From: Thermoanaerobaculia bacterium
Lineage (GTDB): Bacteria > Acidobacteriota > Thermoanaerobaculia > Gp7-AA8
DNA: 36,178 bases
Reading direction: 5' to 3'
NCBI GenBank assembly: GCA_023700825.1
Contig: JAMPYE010000003.1
Location: 1-36,178, forward strand
The notes beneath the pieces were generated by a model. It was given only the letters and a program-made list of their open reading frames with translations, did not search any database and was not told the DNA's origin. Position 1 is the stretch's first letter. Each line of letters starts with the position of its first letter. Made by a program: the position numbers and the translations under genes. Below are positions 30,270-36,178 of the stretch, piece by piece.

Positions 30270-32298
30270 AACGAACGCACTCGCTCTTGCCGCGGCGGTT
30301 CTGATCGCCGTGGCCGCGCTCGGCGCGCACGCCGAGGATCTGACGCTGACGATCGGGGTGTCGGCAGACACGCCGGTCTACGCACACACCGCGAGGCCGG
30401 AGATCGCCGGCTCGACGAACGCCCCGCCCGGTTCGGTCGTCGCCATCACGATCGACGGACAGACGCAGAACGCGCAGGTCGGCGAGGACGGCAAGTTCTC
30501 CGTCGAATGGGGCATCGACCTCGAGGTCGGGTCGCACCTGGTCAGCGCGAGCGTTTCGACTGCCGACGGCCGGAGCGCGAAGGCCGAGCAGGATCTTCGC
30601 GTCGACCTCGAAGAGTTCATGCCGCGCCAGCCGATCGAGCCGCTTCTGATTCCGGAGCCGCTCCCGCGGATCGTCCCGAACATCGAGGACTTCGCCGCGT
30701 ACACCGACCGCTGGCAGATCTCCCCGCCGGCCGACTACGAGTTGCAGGTGTCCCCGCGAGGGAAGTGGGATCCGTACAACCAGAACATCCTCAAGGGAGA
30801 CAAGCCTCGCTTCGGCAAGGACATCTTCCTGAACCTGACCGGAATCTCCGACTTCCTCGTCGAGATCCGCGACCTGCCGACGCCCACGGGCATCTCGACC
30901 GACGACCCGACCTCGTTCCCGTTCTTCGGTGACAGCGAGCAGGTCGTCATGAACCAGAACGTCGTGATGACCGCGGACCTCTACAAGGGCCTGACCACCT
31001 TCCGCCCCGCGACGTGGCGTGCCCGCGCCACCCTGGTGGGCAACGTGAACCACGTGATTCTGCAAGAGGCGAACGCCGTGAACATCGACGTGCGAGAGGG
31101 GACCGATCGCACGGATGGAACCTTCGCCGTGCAGGAGCTCTTCTACGAACGCAAGCTCGCCGACCTGACTGAGAGCTTCGACTTCATGTCGATCCGCGCC
31201 GGGGTGCAGAGTTTCGTCAGCGACTTCCGCGGCTTCATCTTCAACGACCAGAACCTCGGTGTCCGTTTCTTCGGCAACTGGGACGCGAACCGTTACCAGT
31301 ACAACGCGGCTTTCTTCGATCGTCTCGAGAAGGACACCAACAGCGGGCTCAACAAGGTGGAGCGGCGCGAGCAGCAGGTGTTCATCATGAACGCCTACCG
31401 GCAGGACACGTTCGTGCCGGGTTACACCACTCAGGTCAGCTTCCACTACCTCCACGACGATCCGTCGGTGTACTACGACAAGAACGGCTTTCTCGTGCGC
31501 CCTGCGCCGGTCGGTGACTTCGTGCCGCACGAAATCGACGCTTACTACCTCGGCTGGTCAGGGCTCGGCAAGGTCGACGTCTGGAACGTCGATCACGCGT
31601 TCTACTACGTTACCGGCAAGGACAGTCGTAGCCCGATCGCGGGCTCGGATCCGCTCGGCGGCGGAGTCGGCAACGACGGCGTCACGCCGGGTTCGGCCGA
31701 GGTCGACATCAACGGGTACATGGGCTTCGTCGAGATCTCGCGCGACTACGACTGGCTTCGCCCGAGGGCGGCGATCTTCTTCGCGTCGGGAGACGACGAC
31801 CTGTACGATCGCGACGCGGAAGGCTTCGACGCGGTCTTCTCTAACGTGAACGCGCTCGGCGGCGGCTTCAGCTTCTGGAACCGCCAGGGAATCCGTCTTC
31901 CTGGGACGGGCGTCGGCCTCACGCAGCGCGGAAGCCTCCTGGCCGACCTGACGAGCAGCAAGGACGAAGGGCAACCGGAGTTCGTGAACCCGGGCGTGCA
32001 GATCGCGAGCGTCGGACTCGACGTCGACGTCACCCCGAGGATCAAGGCGATCTTCACGACGAACTACATTCGCCTGGCCAAAACCGAGGTCGTCGAGGGC
32101 CTGATCTTCCAGGACGACGTCGACAAGGAGATGGGGCTCGACGTGAGCCTCGGCGTCCGTTACCGACCGTTCTTCTCGAACAACATGACCGTCCTCGGTG
32201 GCGCGGCGATGTTCGCGCCTGGCTCGGGCTGGGAAGACATCTACGAAGACGACGATCTGCACTGGCAATTCTTCACGACACTGACTCTGCAGTTCTGA
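30259..32298 (+). CDS. Outer-membrane beta-barrel candidate with N-terminal Ig-like domain
   Basis: A 679-residue exported protein: signal peptide (LALAAAVLIAVAALGAHAE), Ig-like beta-sandwich (about 28-115, with ARPEIAGSTNAPPGSVVAITI), a Pro-rich hinge, then a long alternating, aromatic-rich region from about 160 to the end (F-H-Y-L, Y-Y-L-G-W-S, F-Y-Y-V-T-G-K, V-R-Y-R-P-F) that closes with TLTLQF, a typical C-terminal beta-signal ending in Phe. No heme motif is present. Lying between an exported haem-family protein and a large decaheme cytochrome, it is a candidate for the porin part of a porin-cytochrome conduit, but I see no direct similarity to MtrB. ATG 30259 (overlapping the previous stop by 11 bases) gives a clean signal peptide; the upstream TTG 30247 is less likely. 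Confidence 0.82.
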   Translation: MSHRTNALALAAAVLIAVAALGAHAEDLTLTIGVSADTPVYAHTARPEIAGSTNAPPGSVVAITIDGQTQNAQVGEDGKFSVEWGIDLEVGSHLVSASVSTADGRSAKAEQDLRVDLEEFMPRQPIEPLLIPEPLPRIVPNIEDFAAYTDRWQISPPADYELQVSPRGKWDPYNQNILKGDKPRFGKDIFLNLTGISDFLVEIRDLPTPTGISTDDPTSFPFFGDSEQVVMNQNVVMTADLYKGLTTFRPATWRARATLVGNVNHVILQEANAVNIDVREGTDRTDGTFAVQELFYERKLADLTESFDFMSIRAGVQSFVSDFRGFIFNDQNLGVRFFGNWDANRYQYNAAFFDRLEKDTNSGLNKVERREQQVFIMNAYRQDTFVPGYTTQVSFHYLHDDPSVYYDKNGFLVRPAPVGDFVPHEIDAYYLGWSGLGKVDVWNVDHAFYYVTGKDSRSPIAGSDPLGGGVGNDGVTPGSAEVDINGYMGFVEISRDYDWLRPRAAIFFASGDDDLYDRDAEGFDAVFSNVNALGGGFSFWNRQGIRLPGTGVGLTQRGSLLADLTSSKDEGQPEFVNPGVQIASVGLDVDVTPRIKAIFTTNYIRLAKTEVVEGLIFQDDVDKEMGLDVSLGVRYRPFFSNNMTVLGGAAMFAPGSGWEDIYEDDDLHWQFFTTLTLQF

Positions 32299-32314
32299 CC
32301 GAGGCACGCGCGCC

Positions 32315-35300
32315 ATGACTCAAATGATCGGAAAACTGACCACCAATCCGCCGCGCGCCGCAATCGCGGTGATCGCCTTCGTCGCGATTCTCTGCCTGCC
32401 GGCGATCGTCACGTCGTCGACCAGCGGCACACAGGTCGACGCGACGACCGCGTTGATGTCCCAGACGCACGAGCAGGCGCTCGCGAAGAGCCGTTCATGC
32501 CTCGGCTGCCACGAAGGGATCGAGGACGCGCACGCCTCCGACGCCGTCAAGCTCGGCTGCACCGACTGTCACGGGGGTGACGCGAACGTCGCGGTCACGA
32601 AGGGATGGTCGCGCGAGTCGGCCGAGTACGAGCAGGCGATGAACTCGTCGCACGTGCTGCCCCGCCATCCGGAGAACTGGGTGCGCGACGGGCGGCGCAC
32701 GTCGTCGAATCCGACGAACTCTTACGTCGACCTGATGAAGGAGCCGGCGGAGTTCGTGAAGTTCATCAACCCCGGCGATCTCCGCGTCGCGCAGGAAGCG
32801 TGCGGCGGCTGCCACCAGAAGCAGGTCAACAACGTGCCGAAGAGCACGATGGCGACGGCACAGACGTTCTGGGCGGCCGCTTCGTACGCGAACGGAATCC
32901 TCGGTCTCAAGTACGGCATCCTCGGCGAGCACTACACCCGCGACGGCGAGCCGGGCATGATCAAGGAAACGCGCACGCTCACCGACGAAGAGAAAGCGCG
33001 TGGCGCACTTTCCGTGGCGCTGCCGCTTCCCCGCTGGGAGCTCATCCAGCCGGGTGAGTACTTCCGCGCGTTCGAGCGCGGCGGCATCGAGTCGGGGAAC
33101 ACGCCGCCTGAGCCAGGCAATCCGAACATCCTGGAGGAGGCGGGCAAGCCCGATCTCCGCCTGAGCAATCGGGGCCGCGGCACGGGCCTCCGCATCAGCC
33201 CCGCGCTGATCAACATTCACAAGACCCGACTCAACGATCCGCACCTGTCGTTCCTCGGTACGAACGACCACCCGGGCGACTATCGCTCTTCGGGTTGCAG
33301 CGCGTGCCACGTCGTCTACGCGAACGACCGCGATCCGTTTAACTCCGGCCCCTACGCGAAGTACGGCCACCAGGGGCTCAGCCAGACCGGCGACCCGACG
33401 ATTCCGAAGAACGAGAAGGGCCACCCGATCCGCCATCGCCTGAGCCGTGCGATTCCGACGGCGCAGTGCATGGTCTGCCACATGCATCAGCCTAACTCGT
33501 TCGTGAACACCTATCTCGGCTACACGATGTGGGAGAACGAGATCAACGCGGAGTTCATGTATCCGAAGAAACAGAAGTACCCGACGGCCGAGGAGGAGGA
33601 TGCGATTCACATCCACAATCCCGAAGGCTCGTCGGTGCGTGGGCTCTGGTCTGACACCGACTTCCTCGAAAAGGTCAGCGAGCTGAACCCGAAGCTCGAA
33701 GATGGCCAGTTCGCCGACTACCACGGCCACGGCTGGATCTTCAAGGCGATCTTCAAGAAGGACCGCAAGGGAAACCTGCTCGACAAGGACGACAACATCG
33801 TCTCGTTCGAGGACCCCGAGAAGTTCAAGAAGGCGGTCCACCTCAAGGACATCCACCTCGAGAAGGGGATGCACTGCGTCGACTGCCACTTCGAGGTCGA
33901 CAACCACGGCGACAGTTACCTCAAGAGCGAGTACGCGGAAACGATCGAGATCGACTGCGAGAACTGCCACGGCGACAACGACTCGTACGCGAACCTGCGC
34001 ACGACCGGTCCCGCCGCCCCCAAGGGGGGCACCGATCTGTCTCTCATGACGACATCGGGAGGACGCCGCCGCTTCGCCTGGATCGACGGCAAGCTCTTCC
34101 AGCGCTCGGTCGTCGACCCGACGCTCGAGTGGGAAGTCAGCCAGGTCAAAGACTCGATCACGCCTGGACATCCGCAGTACAACGAGAAGTCCCGTTACGC
34201 GAAGACGATCCAGAAGGACGGCTCCACATGGGGGCTCCCCGCCACGGCGGACAAGCTCGCGCACTCGAACCAGAAGATGTCGTGCTACACCTGCCACTCT
34301 TCGTGGATCACGTCGTGCTTCGGCTGCCACCTTCCGCAGAAGTCGAATCGGAAGACCGAAATGCAGCACTACGAGGGAACCGAGACGCGCAATTACGCGA
34401 GCTACAACCCGCAGGTAGTGCGCTCCGACGTCTACATGCTCGGCGTCCACGGCCGCGCGGAGAAGGGCAAGATTGCGCCGGTCCGTTCGTCGAGCGCGCT
34501 GATGCTGAGCTCGACGCAGTCGAACCGCCAGAAGATCTACAACCAGCAGACGACGATCTCGGCGCCGGGCTTCAACGGCCAGGCGTTCAACCCGCACGTT
34601 CCGCACACGGTGCGAACCAGGGAGACGAAGGGCTGCCCCGACTGTCACGTCTCCGAGGCGAACGACAACAACGCCTGGATGGCGCAGCTGCTGCTTCAGG
34701 GCACGAACTGGGTGAACTTCATCGGGAAGTACGCCTGGGTGGCGACCGGGGACGAAGGGATCGAAGCGATCCGCGTGACGGAGGATCCGGAGCCGCAGGC
34801 CGTCATCGGGAGCACGCTCCACAAGATCGTCTATCCCGATTACTACGCGAAGCACGAGAAGAACCACAAAGAACTCGAGGACGCGTATCACCATCACGGC
34901 CACGGGATCCGCAGCCTCCAGCAGCGGGGTGAGTATCTTTACGTCGCGAAGGGCCACGATGGCGTGCAGGTCTACGACATCGCGGTCGTCGACAATAAGG
35001 ACTACTCCGAGCGCTTCGTGAGCTCGCCGTTCACCAAGTACGGCCAGAACACGAAGATCAAGACGAAGTACGCGACGGCGATCGCATTGCCGACGAACAT
35101 GCCGATGGCGCCGCACCGCAAGCCGTTGCCGGGCGAGCAGCTGATCCACCCGACCTATTCGTACGCGTATATCAGCGACAAGGAAGAGGGCCTGATCCTC
35201 TTCAACTCGAACACCTTCACCGACGGCGATCCGCTCAACAACTTCATCGAGAGGGCGGTCACCTTCAACCCCGACGACGCGCTCCACGGAGCGATGAACC

Positions 35301-36094
35301 TGACCGTGGCGGGCAACTATGTGTACCTGGTGTGTGACCGGGGACTACAGATCATCGATGTCAACGATCCGCTCAAGCCGTCGATCATCGCAACGGTCCC
35401 GGAGATCAAGCATGGCACGGCGGTCGCCGTGCAGTTCCGGTACGCGTTCGTGACCGATGCCGACGGGCTGAAGGTCGTCGACATCACGACTCCGAGCCAG
35501 CCGCGCCTCGCCGCAACCGTGCCGCTCGAGGACGCGCGCAACGTCTACGTCGCGAGAACCTACGCGTACGTGGCGGGCGGCAAGCAGGGAATGGTGATCG
35601 TCGACGTGGAGAAGCCGGAGCAGCCGTTCGTCGACCAGGTGTACGACGCCGAGGGCGAGATGCACGGGGTCAATGACATCAAGGTGGGCTCCACGTCGTC
35701 GAGTCTCTACGCCTACGTCGGCGACGAGCACGGGCTTTTCGTCATCCAGCTGACGTCACCGAAGACGGTGCCTGGGTTCGAGGGCTTCTCGCCCCGTCCG
35801 GTCCCGAACCTCATCGCGAAGCGGCACACGCACTCGGCGGTGCTCGCGCTCTCGAAGGGGCTCGATCGCGACAGGGCTGCCGACGAGAGCGGGAACCAGA
35901 CGATCGTCTTCAACAGGCAGGGAGCCCGGCCGATGAACCTGACCGAGCTGCAGAGAATGTACCTGAGAGACGGCCGCCTCTGGACGGTCAAGGCGACGCC
36001 GCCAGGCCCGCCGATGGATCCGCCTCCGGTTGGCGAACAGGCAACGGCGACGCCTGCCCCGAATTCGGCCACCACGACGGGAGGCGGACGATGA
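32315..36094 (+). CDS. Large decaheme cytochrome c with LVIVD-type beta-propeller
   Basis: A 1259-residue exported protein. An N-terminal hydrophobic segment (about 15-33, AAIAVIAFVAILCLPAIV) is a signal peptide or anchor. Ten CxxCH sites are present (Cys at 62, 82, 163, 328, 385, 521, 548, 657, 668, 774), with many extra His residues, including YHHHGHG near 867, that could serve as distal ligands. From about 800 to 1170, repeats such as YVYLVCDRGLQIIDVNDPLKPSI, FVTDADGLKVVDITTPSQP and YVAGGKQGMVIVDVEKPEQP form an LVIVD-type beta-propeller. The C-terminus is Pro/Thr-rich and ends GGGR. It follows the barrel gene by 16 bases. Location could be periplasmic or cell-surface; no lipobox Cys is evident after the signal. 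Likely the terminal heme protein of the cluster. Confidence 0.92.
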   Translation: MTQMIGKLTTNPPRAAIAVIAFVAILCLPAIVTSSTSGTQVDATTALMSQTHEQALAKSRSCLGCHEGIEDAHASDAVKLGCTDCHGGDANVAVTKGWSRESAEYEQAMNSSHVLPRHPENWVRDGRRTSSNPTNSYVDLMKEPAEFVKFINPGDLRVAQEACGGCHQKQVNNVPKSTMATAQTFWAAASYANGILGLKYGILGEHYTRDGEPGMIKETRTLTDEEKARGALSVALPLPRWELIQPGEYFRAFERGGIESGNTPPEPGNPNILEEAGKPDLRLSNRGRGTGLRISPALINIHKTRLNDPHLSFLGTNDHPGDYRSSGCSACHVVYANDRDPFNSGPYAKYGHQGLSQTGDPTIPKNEKGHPIRHRLSRAIPTAQCMVCHMHQPNSFVNTYLGYTMWENEINAEFMYPKKQKYPTAEEEDAIHIHNPEGSSVRGLWSDTDFLEKVSELNPKLEDGQFADYHGHGWIFKAIFKKDRKGNLLDKDDNIVSFEDPEKFKKAVHLKDIHLEKGMHCVDCHFEVDNHGDSYLKSEYAETIEIDCENCHGDNDSYANLRTTGPAAPKGGTDLSLMTTSGGRRRFAWIDGKLFQRSVVDPTLEWEVSQVKDSITPGHPQYNEKSRYAKTIQKDGSTWGLPATADKLAHSNQKMSCYTCHSSWITSCFGCHLPQKSNRKTEMQHYEGTETRNYASYNPQVVRSDVYMLGVHGRAEKGKIAPVRSSSALMLSSTQSNRQKIYNQQTTISAPGFNGQAFNPHVPHTVRTRETKGCPDCHVSEANDNNAWMAQLLLQGTNWVNFIGKYAWVATGDEGIEAIRVTEDPEPQAVIGSTLHKIVYPDYYAKHEKNHKELEDAYHHHGHGIRSLQQRGEYLYVAKGHDGVQVYDIAVVDNKDYSERFVSSPFTKYGQNTKIKTKYATAIALPTNMPMAPHRKPLPGEQLIHPTYSYAYISDKEEGLILFNSNTFTDGDPLNNFIERAVTFNPDDALHGAMNLTVAGNYVYLVCDRGLQIIDVNDPLKPSIIATVPEIKHGTAVAVQFRYAFVTDADGLKVVDITTPSQPRLAATVPLEDARNVYVARTYAYVAGGKQGMVIVDVEKPEQPFVDQVYDAEGEMHGVNDIKVGSTSSSLYAYVGDEHGLFVIQLTSPKTVPGFEGFSPRPVPNLIAKRHTHSAVLALSKGLDRDRAADESGNQTIVFNRQGARPMNLTELQRMYLRDGRLWTVKATPPGPPMDPPPVGEQATATPAPNSATTTGGGR

Positions 36095-36150
36095 CCGTCG
36101 TGACGCCACGTACTCGCGCGCATGCAGAAGAGATGAAAAGGGAGTCGAAC

Positions 36151-36178
36151 ATGAAACGTCTCATGTCGATCGCAGCGA
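36151..36178 (+). CDS. Start of a further gene, cut by the window edge
   Basis: ATG 36151 is preceded at 6 bases by AAGGGAG (36138-36144), and the nine codons visible (MKRLMSIAA) look like the beginning of a signal peptide. An in-frame ATG at 36091, which overlaps the cytochrome stop and also has a GGGAGG upstream, would add 20 polar residues; the later start is preferred. Probably the next member of the cluster; product unknown. Confidence 0.55.

Noticed and set aside
32495-35287. 930-codon open frame on the minus strand opposite the decaheme-propeller gene
   Set aside because: The plus strand has ten CxxCH motifs; the minus frame is low-complexity Val/Arg/Asp with no start context or domain.
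1-36178. tRNA, rRNA, CRISPR array, insertion sequence or prophage
   Set aside because: No cloverleaf with CCA-type end, no regular spaced repeats, no transposase or phage protein was recognised on either strand.

Overview
The window is high-GC bacterial chromosomal DNA with densely packed genes, many GTG/TTG starts, ATGA-type overlaps and a diderm envelope (outer-membrane barrel, periplasmic multiheme cytochromes, System I cytochrome c maturation). Its mix of FHA, DUF4388, c-di-GMP and multiheme-cytochrome genes resembles Acidobacteriota (Thermoanaerobaculia/Holophagae-like) or a similarly complex diderm lineage. That placement is inference from gene style; no rRNA or other taxonomic marker is present.

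Layout. 1-5.4 kb: a 5'-truncated glycogen branching enzyme (glgB), a flavin reductase-like protein and a strong terminator; a convergent subclass B3-like metallo-beta-lactamase-fold exported protein; moaA; and two small exported or anchored proteins that appear to be diverged relatives. 5.5-11.1 kb: a GAF-GAF-GGDEF diguanylate cyclase, a gamma-glutamyltransferase, and a convergent PAS-PAS-GGDEF-EAL protein. 11.3-13.6 kb: an unrecognised 174-residue protein, fdhD (minus strand) and an SLT-type lytic transglycosylase. 13.7-21.1 kb: a complete System I cytochrome c biogenesis operon, ccmABCDEFGHI, ending in a textbook terminator. 21.2-22.5 kb: a monocistronic DUF4388-FHA protein, also followed by a terminator. 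22.76 kb to the right edge: a six-gene electron-transfer cluster plus the start of a seventh gene.

The right-hand cluster is the most interesting part. In order it encodes (i) a cytoplasmic fusion of an NAD(P)H/FAD oxidoreductase fold, two cyclic-nucleotide-binding domains and a 16-Cys four-[4Fe-4S] ferredoxin domain; (ii) a multi-pass protein with two His pairs spaced to hold two b hemes; (iii) a membrane-spanning FHA-decaheme cytochrome c-FHA fusion; (iv) an exported protein with two GlcG/HbpS-like haem-binding modules; (v) an outer-membrane beta-barrel candidate with an N-terminal Ig-like domain; and (vi) a 1259-residue decaheme cytochrome with an LVIVD-type beta-propeller. Read together they suggest a route from cytoplasmic NAD(P)H through flavin, Fe-S, b heme and inner-membrane/periplasmic c hemes to an outer-membrane conduit (or the reverse), with sensory domains (cNMP, phosphothreonine) built into the redox carriers. 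The ccm operon just upstream would supply the heme attachment needed for at least 20 c-type hemes.

No tRNA, rRNA, CRISPR array, insertion sequence or phage gene was recognised. No gene-free stretch exceeds 300 bases; the longest is 22513-22759, which holds a terminator and an AT-rich palindromic promoter region.
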